From assembly GCF_900107645.1 (NCBI RefSeq), contig NZ_FNQN01000001.1:1-64000 (forward strand): 64,000 bases of DNA. The letters run 5' to 3'. The position numbers and the translations under genes are program-made. The notes beneath the pieces were generated by a model. That model had not been told where the DNA came from. It was given only the letters and a program-made list of their open reading frames with translations, and made no database searches. The stretch is from Desulfuromusa kysingii. GTDB lineage: Bacteria > Desulfobacterota > Desulfuromonadia > Desulfuromonadales > Geopsychrobacteraceae. This document shows, piece after piece, positions 27,523-35,999 of this stretch; the stretch's first letter is position 1; each line of letters starts with the position of its first letter.

Positions 27523-28125
27523 TTATTTATCTGTTCCCCAGCGCTTGAAAAGCTGGTGTTCCACATCAAGGCTATCCAAAATTTTTCCAACGACGAAATT
27601 GATCAGATCGGCAACCGTCTCTGGCTGTTGATAGAATCCCGGCATCGCTGGCAGGATGTGTGCTCCCACTTTGGACAACCGTAGCAGGTTTTCCAGGTGA
27701 ATCTGATTGAACGGGGTCTCACGGGGGACCAATAGTAATTTCTTACCTTCTTTCAGCGCAACATCGGCGGCCCGTTCCAATAAATTATCAGACAAGCCAG
27801 CGGCAATGCGTCCCACTGTTCCCATTGAACAGGGGCAGATAACAACGGCTTCCGCCGGGTTTGATCCACTGGCTGTCGGAGCAAAAAAATCATTCAGTGC
27901 ATAATAGTTTAAGTTGTCAGTGGCTCCAAAGTATTGCATCAGCTGCTGATGGCACTCTTGGACGTCCTCTGCCAGATTGAGACCGGTTTCAAAACCAAGC
28001 ACCTGACGACCGGCATCGGTCACTAGAACGGTGACCTGCATTTCTGCATGCAACAGTTCTTCAATCAAGCGTAAGCCATAAATAGAACCTGAAGCTCCGG
28101 TTATGCCAACAACGATTTTTTTCAT
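27523..28125 (-). CDS. ubiX: UbiX-like flavin prenyltransferase
   Basis: A 200-residue flavoprotein of the UbiX/Pad1 family that makes prenylated FMN for UbiD-type decarboxylases. The FMN-binding start GITGASGSIYGLRLIEEL (5-22) and the VICPCSMGTVGRIAAGLSDNLLERAADVALKE stretch with the RETPFNQIHLENL segment are classic. Between the prenyltransferase gene and mqnE, it is likely to serve the late decarboxylation of menaquinone synthesis (the role sometimes called MqnM). The UbiD partner is not in this window. Confidence 0.92.
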   Translation of the reverse strand: MKKIVVGITGASGSIYGLRLIEELLHAEMQVTVLVTDAGRQVLGFETGLNLAEDVQECHQQLMQYFGATDNLNYYALNDFFAPTASGSNPAEAVVICPCSMGTVGRIAAGLSDNLLERAADVALKEGKKLLLVPRETPFNQIHLENLLRLSKVGAHILPAMPGFYQQPETVADLINFVVGKILDSLDVEHQLFKRWGTDK

Positions 28126-28204
28126 AACGACTCACTTAAAATCAAAAGATTGCTCTGCGCACTCTCCGTTCTTAGCATCTCTTTGTAAAAAACTTTTCCG
28201 ATTC

Positions 28205-29080
28205 TCAGGTTAACGCATCGACCAGGGTAAATGCAAAAATCGCGACACTGATATAACCGTTCATATTGAAAAAAGCGGCATCCAATCTGGAAAGATCATC
28301 TGGTTTAACTAACAGGTGTTCATACACCAGCAGCCCGGCTACGACCACGACCCCGGAGAAATAGATCCAGCCCAGACCGCTTCCCGGCAAAACCAACAAC
28401 AGAAAGATCAGCATCAACCCGTGGAATATCCGAACCAGAAAAAATGATTTCTGCTTACCGAGCTTTGATGGGATAGAGTGTAAACCATTGGCGATATCAT
28501 AGTCATAATCCTGCAGGGCATAAAAGATATCAAAGCCGGAAACCCAGAAAAGAACTGCAATCCCCAAAGAGATGACCGACCAGCCCAGATCGCCACGTAA
28601 AGCGACCCATGCCCCGATCGGTGCAGCGGCAAGACAGAGTCCGAGAACCACATGGGCAAAGTGGGTGAAGCGTTTACAGTAAGCATAGAGGATAAACAAT
28701 CCAACCACGGCGGGCGCGAGTTTCAAGCAGAGTGGATTCAACATCCAGGCGGAGAAAAAGAAAATGACCAACGCGACGAGGATAAACAGGCTCGCCTCGA
28801 ACATGGAGACTTTCCCGGCGGGGATGTGACGATCGGCAGTGCGTGGATTACTCGCATCGATTTTAGCATCAATGAGTCGATTCAGGCCCATTGCAGCTGT
28901 TCGCGCTCCCACCATAGCGATGCAAATCCAGAAAACCTGACTGACCCCGGGAGCCTTTCCGCTTGCTAGTGCTGCCAGCACCACCCCCATCAGGGCAAAA
29001 GGAAAAGCAAATATCGTATGGGAGAATTTGATCATCTCCAGCAGAGTTTTAATCTTATCGAAAATTTGTTTCTTATCCAT
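28205..29080 (-). CDS. UbiA-family prenyltransferase (MqnP-like)
   Basis: A 291-residue membrane prenyltransferase with eight to nine predicted helices. The two aspartate-rich metal/diphosphate motifs are NRLIDAKIDASNPRT (about 66-80) and DYDYDIANGLHSIPSKLG (about 188-205). Such enzymes attach the polyprenyl tail to an aromatic acceptor. Next to mqnE/mqnC the acceptor is probably the futalosine-derived naphthoate rather than 4-hydroxybenzoate. ATG 29080 is used; a GTG codon directly before it is the only alternative. It is the first gene of the run that ends with rnd and is divergent from the YqaA-like gene. Confidence 0.9.
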   Translation of the reverse strand: MDKKQIFDKIKTLLEMIKFSHTIFAFPFALMGVVLAALASGKAPGVSQVFWICIAMVGARTAAMGLNRLIDAKIDASNPRTADRHIPAGKVSMFEASLFILVALVIFFFSAWMLNPLCLKLAPAVVGLFILYAYCKRFTHFAHVVLGLCLAAAPIGAWVALRGDLGWSVISLGIAVLFWVSGFDIFYALQDYDYDIANGLHSIPSKLGKQKSFFLVRIFHGLMLIFLLLVLPGSGLGWIYFSGVVVVAGLLVYEHLLVKPDDLSRLDAAFFNMNGYISVAIFAFTLVDALT

Positions 29081-29163
29081 CACGCCTGCTCTCTTGTCTT
29101 GGAAAATAACGAAGCGGACAATTTACACCCTGCGAAGTCGAGCGACAAGCCATTTTCAGCCAT

Positions 29164-29191
29164 TTGTTTCTCACTGTAGCTCTGTTATGAT
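29164..29191 (+). promoter_or_regulatory. Candidate promoter of the yqaA-like gene
   Basis: TTGTTT and TATGAT are 16 bases apart. The -10 ends eight bases before the ATG at 29199, so the transcript would be leaderless or nearly so, and this is part of why the 29187 ATG (inside the -10) is not chosen. Confidence 0.4.
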
Positions 29192-29198
29192 CCTCAGC

Positions 29199-29654
29199 AT
29201 GATGGAACTCGTGAATGAATACGGTTTGTTGTCGCTTTTTCTCCTCAGTTTTTGTGCCTCAACTCTGTTGCCGCTAGGGTCGGAGTGGTTTTTGGTTGTG
29301 CTGCTTTTGCAAGGAACCAGTCCGGTTACAGCGATTGTCGTTGCGACCATCGGCAATTCACTTGGGTCGGCAACCAATTATCTGATTGGCTTTTATGGTG
29401 GGGATTGGTTTGTTGCAAAAGTGTTGCGAATCGACAAAAAAAGGCAGCAGCGGGCTGAGTCATGGTTTCGTCGTTATGGCAGTTGGTCTCTGCTTTTGGC
29501 TTGGCTCCCAGTGATCGGTGATCCATTATGTCTGGCCAGTGGGATGTTGAAAACCCCGGTCTGGCGTTTTGTGCTGCTGGTCACGTCCGGTAAAGGGTTG
29601 CGCTATTCTTGCTTGGCTCTGGTCACCCTTCAAGGGGCGACGATGCTCAGGTGA
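29199..29654 (+). CDS. YqaA/DedA-family membrane protein
   Basis: A 151-residue inner-membrane protein with four hydrophobic segments. It matches the YqaA branch of the VTT/DedA superfamily: SFCASTLLPLGSEWFLVVLL, ATIGNSLGSATNYLIGFYGG, and SWSLLLAWLPVIGDPLCLASGML. DedA relatives flip lipids or carry envelope functions; the role of YqaA itself is not established. ATG codons at 29199 and 29202 are both possible, and no good ribosome site is seen. It converges on the cysteine-cluster gene 49 bases away. Confidence 0.82.
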   Translation: MMELVNEYGLLSLFLLSFCASTLLPLGSEWFLVVLLLQGTSPVTAIVVATIGNSLGSATNYLIGFYGGDWFVAKVLRIDKKRQQRAESWFRRYGSWSLLLAWLPVIGDPLCLASGMLKTPVWRFVLLVTSGKGLRYSCLALVTLQGATMLR

Positions 29655-29703
29655 ACAGGATTTTTTATCCTTTTGTGCTGGTCACCGTCTACTGTTTTAG
29701 GAT

Positions 29704-30141
29704 TCAATCTAGAGATAACTCGCTGACCTTAACCTTGAGGTCCTCTTTGTGGGCTGTCAGCAGTTCCAGGGTTTTTTTTGTGTACTCCTGAGTATTGACT
29801 TCATTGGCAATATATTTTTGTAACAACTCCAACCATTGGTCATGAATTGCACAATGGTCCTGTGTCTTATCATCACATAATGGGCAGTCTAAGCAGCGAT
29901 GATTTGAGGCTTCTGCCGCGATAATTTTTTTATTCCACCGATCCCGATAACCCCTTGCATACTGCTCAATCCATTGCAGTGCACGTTTCCCCCGTTCTTC
30001 CGGTTGGTATTGAGCGATGTGCGCTCTTATCTCTTCCAGTTGTTTTTTACAGAACTCATCATCGTGAGAAGATAGTTCTTGGGTAAAGCCGGCAAAGCGT
30101 AAAAAGAGCGAAAAACAAGAGTCATCAATTTTTGGGCTCAT
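29704..30141 (-). CDS. Unknown protein with a four-cysteine cluster
   Basis: This 145-residue soluble protein is not recognised. It is helix-rich, charged, and has a central C83-x2-C86-x2-C89-x7-C97 group (HRCLDCPLCDDKTQDHCAIH) that could bind zinc or an iron-sulfur cluster. There is no signal peptide from the chosen ATG at 30141, which has GAGG nine bases upstream; an in-frame opening to 30189 overlaps xthA and lacks a ribosome site. It follows xthA by 34 bases on the same strand, so it may be co-expressed with a DNA-repair enzyme, but that does not prove a shared role. Confidence 0.75.
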   Translation of the reverse strand: MSPKIDDSCFSLFLRFAGFTQELSSHDDEFCKKQLEEIRAHIAQYQPEERGKRALQWIEQYARGYRDRWNKKIIAAEASNHRCLDCPLCDDKTQDHCAIHDQWLELLQKYIANEVNTQEYTKKTLELLTAHKEDLKVKVSELSLD

Positions 30142-30175
30142 AATCAGATCCTCAGTTGAAGAAAAGAAAACAAGG

Positions 30176-30994
30176 TCAAGACAGTGCAAACTCCGCCCAG
30201 ATGGGACAATGATCTGAGGGTTTCTCCATGGCGCGTAATTGATAATCGATCCCTGTCCCGGTGCATACTTGATTCAGTGCCTGAGTCGCAAGGATCAAAT
30301 CAATCCGCAAGCCCCGCTTTGGATCCTGATCAAAGCCGCGAGAGCGGTAATCGAACCAACTGAACTGATCATCTACCTCAGGATTGGCCAGACGATAAGT
30401 ATCAACCAGTCCCCACCCCTTAATCTTATCAAGCCATTGCCGTTCTTCAGGTAAAAAACAACATTTTCCGGTCCGTAACCAGCGTTTTTCATTGTTCGGC
30501 CCGATGCCAACGTCACTGTCTTCTGGGGCAATATTCATATCACCCAGAACAATCAGATGTTCCGTTGGCGTTGCCTCCTGTTCCAGCCACAGTTGCAAGT
30601 TGGCATAAAAGTCTTTTTTATTTGGGAACTTGATCGGGTGGTCACGACTCTCCCCCTGGGGAAAATAGCCGTTAACAACCCGCAGTAACTTTCCATCAGC
30701 CAATGGATAGCCGGTAATCAGCAAGCGTCTTTGATGGTCAGGATCTTCTCCGGGATAACCTTTATGCACTTCAACTGGTGCGACTCTGGAAAAGGTCGCA
30801 ACCCCATAATGCCCCTTTTGACCATGATGGATCATGTGATAGCCCAGATCAGCCAGGTCGGCATGGGGAAATTCACTGTCGTGAACCTTGATCTCCTGCA
30901 GAGCAATAATGTCTGGGTTGTGCTGCTCCACCAGAGCTTGCAGCTGATGAATTCTTGCCCGTAAACCATTAACATTGAACGATACTATTTTCAT
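30176..30994 (-). CDS. xthA: Exodeoxyribonuclease III
   Basis: A 272-residue enzyme of the exonuclease III / AP endonuclease family acting in base excision repair. Family motifs: [15 protein letters not shown] at the start, ALQEIK with the metal-binding glutamate near 34, [13 protein letters not shown] with the catalytic aspartate and asparagine near 150, [25 protein letters not shown], and the terminal [10 protein letters not shown]. It is of normal length. It is placed just beyond the end of the flagellar cluster and has its own upstream region. Confidence 0.95.
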   Translation of the reverse strand: MKIVSFNVNGLRARIHQLQALVEQHNPDIIALQEIKVHDSEFPHADLADLGYHMIHHGQKGHYGVATFSRVAPVEVHKGYPGEDPDHQRRLLITGYPLADGKLLRVVNGYFPQGESRDHPIKFPNKKDFYANLQLWLEQEATPTEHLIVLGDMNIAPEDSDVGIGPNNEKRWLRTGKCCFLPEERQWLDKIKGWGLVDTYRLANPEVDDQFSWFDYRSRGFDQDPKRGLRIDLILATQALNQVCTGTGIDYQLRAMEKPSDHCPIWAEFALS

Positions 30995-31049
30995 AAAAGA
31001 GACCTTTTAACGGATTTGTCCGTACTCAAGAGTTGCAGAATGTCTGGTG

Positions 31050-31079
31050 ATTATAAGGGAATTATGGGCGGAAATAAAC
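31050..31079 (-). promoter_or_regulatory. Possible xthA promoter
   Basis: The 180-base gap between flgJ and xthA contains, on the minus strand, a perfect TATAAT (31050-31055) preceded by a weak GTTTAT-like -35. It lies about 55 bases before the xthA ATG. Nothing else is evident in the gap. Confidence 0.4.
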
Positions 31080-31174
31080 GGTATCAGGCGCATTTAAATT
31101 GTGGCCTAAAAAAGTGGTCGATGTTGGGTGGATTCCGGGGGTAGGTAACGAGTACTTATCCCCAAATAATCCCG

Positions 31175-31474
31175 TTATTGTTGCTTCGCTAACTGCTCCA
31201 TCATCAGGTCAGCCAGACCAATCCCCCCTTGTTGAGCGGCAATTTTAGCGGCTTCCATGTCTTGCATCTGAGTATAGACATCATCGGCATTGCCACGTTG
31301 GATGAGACCATCGTTGGGGATGGATTTACGCATCTCCTTGTACATCTGCTGGATGAAGATGGCCTCGAACTGTTGGGCCACTTCCCTTAGTTCTTCGGGC
31401 TTCTGGCTTTTCGGCGCTTTGACTGGTTGTGAGGTCTGGCTGAGTAACTGGGCCGGATCAATTCGCGATTCCAT
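31175..31474 (-). CDS. flgJ: Rod-binding protein FlgJ, N-terminal domain only
   Basis: A 99-residue protein matching only the rod-binding (cap) domain of FlgJ: LREVAQQFEAIFIQQMYKEMRKS followed by KIAAQQGGIGLADLMMEQL. The muramidase domain present in enterobacterial FlgJ is absent, which is common outside Gammaproteobacteria, so a separate enzyme must open the peptidoglycan. The ATG overlaps the flgI stop by one base (TAATG). It is the last gene of the flagellar run; flgM, flgN, flgK and flgL do not follow. Confidence 0.88.
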   Translation of the reverse strand: MESRIDPAQLLSQTSQPVKAPKSQKPEELREVAQQFEAIFIQQMYKEMRKSIPNDGLIQRGNADDVYTQMQDMEAAKIAAQQGGIGLADLMMEQLAKQQ

Positions 31475-32583
31475 TATAATACCACCAGGTCAGCATATAG
31501 GGCACCGGCTGCTTTGATTGCCTGGAAGATGGCGATCAGATCCCGTGGTGTCGCTCCGATGGCATTTAATGCGGTGGCTACGTCACCGATACTGACACCT
31601 TGGTTGAGAACCACCAGATTTCCAGCTTCTTCGACAACACCAATATCGGTCTCTGGTGTTGCGACCGTTTCTCCTTCGGCAAAAGCGTTAGGTTGTGAGA
31701 CGTTAGTTCTTTCGCTGATTACCAGATTAAGGTTGCCGTGAGAAACAGCGACGGTTGAGATGCGGACCCCTTCGCCCATGACGATTGTCCCGGTTTTTTC
31801 GTTGACGACAATTCGGGCCAGAGTGTCGGGAGTCACTTCTAAGCGTTCCAACTCGGAAACAAAAGCGACGACTTGATCCTGATAGGTTTTCGGAATTGTG
31901 ACTTGCATTTGGCCAGCATCAAGCGCTTGGGCAACCTGACTGCCAAAATGGGCATTGACGGCCTGGCTCATGCGCGAAACGGTTGTGAAGTCAGAATCCT
32001 TAAGGCGATAGTTGAGTTGATTATGTTCGCCGAATACGAAGGGGACTTCCCGTTCGACTAGCGCTCCGTCAGGGATTCGTCCTGAAGTCGGGTGGTTTTT
32101 TTGTACTTTTGCGGCTTTACCGCCGAAGGCTAAAGAGCCGACCACCATAGAGCCTTGTGCGACGGCGTAGTATTTGCCATCAGCACCTTTGAGTGGTGTC
32201 ATCAACAAGGTGCCACCGGCGAGGTTTTCGGCATCTCCAACCGAAGAGACCGAGACATCAATGGTGTTTCCAGCGCGGGCAAAAGCGGGAAGCTCTGCCG
32301 TAACAACGACGGCAGCGACGTTATCGACTTTGACCGTATCAGGGTCAACGGTGACCCCCAAGCGTTCCATCATGCTCACCAGAGATTGCACCGTAAATTG
32401 AGTGCTGGAGCTGTCTCCTGTGCCATTGAGACCAACAACGAGACCATAACCGATCAGTTGATTCGAGCGTACCCCTTCTATCTGAGCCAACTCTTTAATC
32501 CGAGAGGCTTCAGCCGTAGACAGGAAAACTGTTCCACAGAGAAGCAGAAGAACAATGATCATTTTATGGGTAAAATGTTTCAT
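31474..32583 (-). CDS. flgI: Flagellar P-ring protein
   Basis: A 369-residue periplasmic protein that assembles the P ring around the rod in the peptidoglycan layer. A signal peptide (MIIVLLLLCGTVFLSTAEA) is cut before SRIKELAQIEGVRSNQLIGYGLVVGLNGTGD, the strongly conserved mature start. The end VGVVEEAGNLVVLNQGVSIGDVATALNAIGATPRDLIAIFQAIKAAGAL is also diagnostic. Twelve bases after flgH, same operon. Confidence 0.96.
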   Translation of the reverse strand: MKHFTHKMIIVLLLLCGTVFLSTAEASRIKELAQIEGVRSNQLIGYGLVVGLNGTGDSSSTQFTVQSLVSMMERLGVTVDPDTVKVDNVAAVVVTAELPAFARAGNTIDVSVSSVGDAENLAGGTLLMTPLKGADGKYYAVAQGSMVVGSLAFGGKAAKVQKNHPTSGRIPDGALVEREVPFVFGEHNQLNYRLKDSDFTTVSRMSQAVNAHFGSQVAQALDAGQMQVTIPKTYQDQVVAFVSELERLEVTPDTLARIVVNEKTGTIVMGEGVRISTVAVSHGNLNLVISERTNVSQPNAFAEGETVATPETDIGVVEEAGNLVVLNQGVSIGDVATALNAIGATPRDLIAIFQAIKAAGALYADLVVL

Positions 32584-32594
32584 TTTAAACCTCT

Positions 32595-33287
32595 TTAAAA
32601 TGGCCAGACTTGGTCGAGTGCCCTGACGAGCCAGCCTTGTTGTTGTTTGTCGCTGATGACACCTTCACCAATATAGGCGATCCGGGCGTTGAGGATATTT
32701 TTCGAATCGACAATGTTTTGTGGTGAGACATCCGCTGAGCGGATAATCCCTGTCAACTTGACAATTTGCATCTCATTATTGACGGTGACGGTCTTATTGC
32801 CTTCAATCTTGAAATTATCATTGGGTAAAACCTCAACGATTTGGGTGGTTAATGTTGCAACCAGATTTTCTGACCGTTCAGTTTTCCCACCGCCGCTGAA
32901 ATCGTTGGTCGCCGTGGCATTGACCAGTGCCGAAGGGTCTATAGAGCTGTTGCCCAATTCCCCAATATATTTTTCCAACCCAAAGATATTGCTGATTCCG
33001 GCTGACATGGAACTGGTTCTATCCGTTTCAGTTGTCGCCTCTTTGCTTGCGCTGGCGCTCTCAATAATGACGACTGTGATGATATCGCCTACAGTTTTCC
33101 CCTTCATATCGACAAACAGCCCACCGCGGCTTTCAGTCCACAGCGATCCGGCGGTTTGTGGTGGAGCTGGGCCGGTGACTACCGGCACAATGGGTTCAAC
33201 ATCATTTAAATCAACTCGTGAGGCTGGCCCCGCACATGCACTGAGTAGCAGAGCGATCAGAATGAACCAGAAATAGTTTTTTAACAT
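32595..33287 (-). CDS. flgH: Flagellar L-ring lipoprotein
   Basis: A 230-residue outer-membrane lipoprotein forming the L ring. The signal ends in a lipobox LLSAC (cysteine 18). The conserved GSLWTESRGGLFVDMKGKTVGDIITVVI and a later NFKIEGNKTVTVNNEMQ..LTGIIRSADVS confirm FlgH. It starts one base after the flgA stop, fully in the flgFGAHIJ order. Confidence 0.96.
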   Translation of the reverse strand: MLKNYFWFILIALLLSACAGPASRVDLNDVEPIVPVVTGPAPPQTAGSLWTESRGGLFVDMKGKTVGDIITVVIIESASASKEATTETDRTSSMSAGISNIFGLEKYIGELGNSSIDPSALVNATATNDFSGGGKTERSENLVATLTTQIVEVLPNDNFKIEGNKTVTVNNEMQIVKLTGIIRSADVSPQNIVDSKNILNARIAYIGEGVISDKQQQGWLVRALDQVWPF

Positions 33288-33288
33288 T

Positions 33289-34011
33289 TTATAACTCCAC
33301 TTTCACAAGTCCGGGAGCGACAACTTGACATAAGATTTCTTTATGAGAGTTACTGTTCATAACCCGGATGGCTTCGCCGGTACTGCCATCTTGTTTTGCT
33401 TCACCGGCAGCAGACAACATCAGTCCCATGCTCTGAACCTGAATAGTCACTCTTTCACCGCGCTTGATCACCGGTGGAAATTCAACCTGATTTATTTGTA
33501 GAGGTTCCCCCAGACGAATGGATCTCTTCAACCGTTTGCCAATGATATCCTCAGCTGCAAAGATAGGGTCTTTTAGCTTGGAGATATCCTGATATTGCAG
33601 CTCGAAATTGCCGGCATCAAGAATTTCACCACGCCTGAGTGAGCTTGTCGCAATGGCAACCTCAGCCATGGCTTCCAATTCAACTCTGATAGACTGATTG
33701 CTGATGATTTGCCCGTCAACACGGGTCATCAATGTGACCCGACGGCTGCCGATCATCCCCGGTTTTGCTGGGATCACTTCGTGGGAAATGCGTCCTGCCG
33801 GAACCCGATAAGGTTCTGGGAGCTTCACGGATTTAAAGTGTAGATCGACTTGTGGCAACGACAGTGACTGCTCTGCCAGATAGTCGTTAAGAATCTGTTT
33901 CATCTCCTGCTGATTGATCAACGGACCGGTGGTGGCCGTCGATTGTCCTGTCGCCGCAAACACGGTCAATGGCAGAGCTAAAATCAGAAAAAGAGATAAC
34001 AGGTATTTCAT
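33289..34011 (-). CDS. flgA: P-ring assembly chaperone FlgA
   Basis: A 240-residue periplasmic chaperone for FlgI. It has a signal peptide (LLSLFLILALPLTVFA) and an SAF-type domain (RRGEILDAGNFELQYQDISK) in the second half. The C-terminal ChapFlgA signature is present (VIKRGERVTIQVQSMGLMLSAAGEAKQDGSTGEAIRVMN). Lies 11 bases after flgG. Confidence 0.94.
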   Translation of the reverse strand: MKYLLSLFLILALPLTVFAATGQSTATTGPLINQQEMKQILNDYLAEQSLSLPQVDLHFKSVKLPEPYRVPAGRISHEVIPAKPGMIGSRRVTLMTRVDGQIISNQSIRVELEAMAEVAIATSSLRRGEILDAGNFELQYQDISKLKDPIFAAEDIIGKRLKRSIRLGEPLQINQVEFPPVIKRGERVTIQVQSMGLMLSAAGEAKQDGSTGEAIRVMNSNSHKEILCQVVAPGLVKVEL

Positions 34012-34022
34012 TGGTTTATCCT

Positions 34023-34808
34023 TTACCGGACGAGCCCGGAGGTCATTTGTAGCATTTCATCGGCAGTCGTTATGGCCTTGGAATTAACTTCATAAGCCCT
34101 TTGTCCCGCGATCATGTTGACCATCTCTTCCATGATGTTGACGTTGGAACCTTCCAGAAAGCCTTGAGATAAAGTGCCAAAACCTTCTTCTCCTGGAGTT
34201 CCTATTTGTGGATCACCCGTCGTCGCCGTTTCTGCATAAAGGTTACGTCCGAGGCTGCTGAGTCCCGCAGGATTTGCAAAGCGAGTCAGTTCAATAGTGC
34301 CGACTTCAGTGGCGGTGCTTTCGCCGTCAATGAGAACGTCAACGGTCCCGCTACCATCGATAGCGATGGCGGTGGCCCCTTCTGGGATGACAATCTCCGG
34401 GATGATTGGATAGCCATCAGAGGTGACCAGTCGACCGGTGCTGTCCTGCTTTAAGGCTCCTGAACGGGTGTAGGCTTCCGTTCCGTCAGGCAGTTCAACC
34501 TGGAAAAATCCTGAACCCTCAATAGCGAGATCAAGTTCATTTTCCGTCTGTTGAAAATCACCGGTGGTGAATACTTTTTGTACGGCGGCAACACGGGAAC
34601 CCAGACCAACCTGTATTCCGGTGGGAACTTCATTGCCATCCCCACCTGTCCCGGCGGCTTTCGATGTCTGATAAAGGATATCTTGAAAATCTGCCCGGCT
34701 CTTTTTAAACCCGGAACTGTTGACGTTGGCCAGATTATTGGCAATGACATCCATATTGACCTGTTGTGACTGCATCCCACTTGCTGCGGTCCAAAGTGCT
34801 CTAATCAT
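34023..34808 (-). CDS. flgG: Distal rod protein FlgG
   Basis: A 261-residue distal rod subunit. The N-terminal heptad region [41 protein letters not shown] and C-terminal [28 protein letters not shown] are the conserved coiled-coil ends of rod/hook proteins, and the length is exactly typical of FlgG. Exported by the type III apparatus without a cleaved signal. Begins 38 bases after flgF. Confidence 0.96.
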   Translation of the reverse strand: MIRALWTAASGMQSQQVNMDVIANNLANVNSSGFKKSRADFQDILYQTSKAAGTGGDGNEVPTGIQVGLGSRVAAVQKVFTTGDFQQTENELDLAIEGSGFFQVELPDGTEAYTRSGALKQDSTGRLVTSDGYPIIPEIVIPEGATAIAIDGSGTVDVLIDGESTATEVGTIELTRFANPAGLSSLGRNLYAETATTGDPQIGTPGEEGFGTLSQGFLEGSNVNIMEEMVNMIAGQRAYEVNSKAITTADEMLQMTSGLVR

Positions 34809-34846
34809 CTATGTAACTCCTTTATTCTGGCGTAATGTTTAAATAT

Positions 34847-35575
34847 TTATTGAACCAGACCAATATCTGCGGCCTTGGAACCCATATCGCTATAGATCTG
34901 CAATGCTTTCTGAGTTGCTTCAAATGCCCGTAAATTCGAGGTCATTTGGATCATGCTCTTCATCATATCGACGTTTGATGACTCGAGATTTTGTTGTGAC
35001 ATCTGTGGGTTAGGATGGGCCTCTGGCTGCGTGTCGTCGCTCGGAACAAACATGTCTCCTCCAGCCCGTTTTAACACTGCGGTGTCAGCAAAGCGAAATA
35101 ACGCTACCTGACCGATGCGAGTATCACTATCCCAGATAGTGCCATCGGTTAGAATGCTTACGTTAGGGCCCGGCAAAGTGATATTCCCACCTTCCGTTCC
35201 CATCACTGGATAGCCATTGGTGTCAATCAATTGTCCTTCGGCATTGAGTCCAAAGTCACCTTTGCGAGCATAACCAAAGGTGCCGTCAGGGCGTTGAATC
35301 TGAAAGAAGCCATCACCATTGATTGCCAGATCAAGCGGATCGCCGCTGTATTCTATATGACCCGGAGTAAAGTCGATTTCCGGTTGTGACAGGCGGGTAA
35401 AGTTGGTTCCTTTAGTGGCCATCCCGGATTTTGCCTCTCCCAGTCTTGCCTCAAAGGTGACCATCTCTTTTTTGTATCCGGGAACTTTTACCGCAGCAAG
35501 GCGCTCACTGATGTTTTCCAGCATCTGCATGCGTGCAACTGCTCCTGATATCGCTCCGTACTTACCACTTGACAT
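34847..35575 (-). CDS. flgF: Proximal rod protein FlgF
   Basis: A 242-residue rod protein of the FlgE/F/G family. The N-terminal YGAISGAVARMQMLENISERLAAVKVPGYKKEMVTF departs somewhat from FlgG. The central DLAINGDGFFQIQRPDG and the C-terminal LESSNVDMMKSMIQMTSNLRAFEATQKALQ are typical. Order before flgG supports FlgF. It starts 55 bases after the DUF2802-type gene. Confidence 0.92.
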   Translation of the reverse strand: MSSGKYGAISGAVARMQMLENISERLAAVKVPGYKKEMVTFEARLGEAKSGMATKGTNFTRLSQPEIDFTPGHIEYSGDPLDLAINGDGFFQIQRPDGTFGYARKGDFGLNAEGQLIDTNGYPVMGTEGGNITLPGPNVSILTDGTIWDSDTRIGQVALFRFADTAVLKRAGGDMFVPSDDTQPEAHPNPQMSQQNLESSNVDMMKSMIQMTSNLRAFEATQKALQIYSDMGSKAADIGLVQ

Positions 35576-35630
35576 CTTTTGTCTCCAATTTTAAATCCTG
35601 TACGCTTGTCGACCTTATCCCGGTAAATCT

Positions 35631-35999
35631 TTAACCTTCGGTCTGATGCTTTAACTGTGACAGTTTTAATAGCTGTTCCACCTCGACTGGAGCCATTTGT
35701 AGCGCGACTGCAATTCCCTGTGCGTCAAAACCTTGAGCCGCCAGTGACGCAACATAACGATATTTTTCAGAATGACTGCGAGGCGGGGTGATCCCTTTTT
35801 GTTCGTGCTCGACCTGATCGAGACTCTTGGAAAAACTCGCTTTCTGTTCCGATCTGGTTTGAGAGGCTAAAAGTTCCTGACGGAGCGTATCCAGTTCGCG
35901 GCGCAACATCGCTGAGACCCGCAACTGCCAGAAGCCAAGCAACAGGGCGAACAGGGCAATAGCGCCAGTGAGGCAGAGATATAACGACTCCATCGCCAT
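35631..35999 (-). CDS. DUF2802-type membrane-anchored protein
   Basis: A 122-residue protein with one N-terminal membrane helix (LYLCLTGAIALFALLLGFWQL), then a coiled coil (LRRELDTLRQELLASQTRSEQ). Its C-terminal helix-turn-helix-like unit (YRYVASLAAQGFDAQGIAVALQMAPVEVEQLLKL) fits the DUF2802/DUF6115 group often found beside motility genes. Function is unknown. The start ATG 35999 overlaps the fliA stop (TGATG) with GAGG seven bases upstream, so it is translationally coupled to fliA. Confidence 0.7.
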   Translation of the reverse strand: MAMESLYLCLTGAIALFALLLGFWQLRVSAMLRRELDTLRQELLASQTRSEQKASFSKSLDQVEHEQKGITPPRSHSEKYRYVASLAAQGFDAQGIAVALQMAPVEVEQLLKLSQLKHQTEG

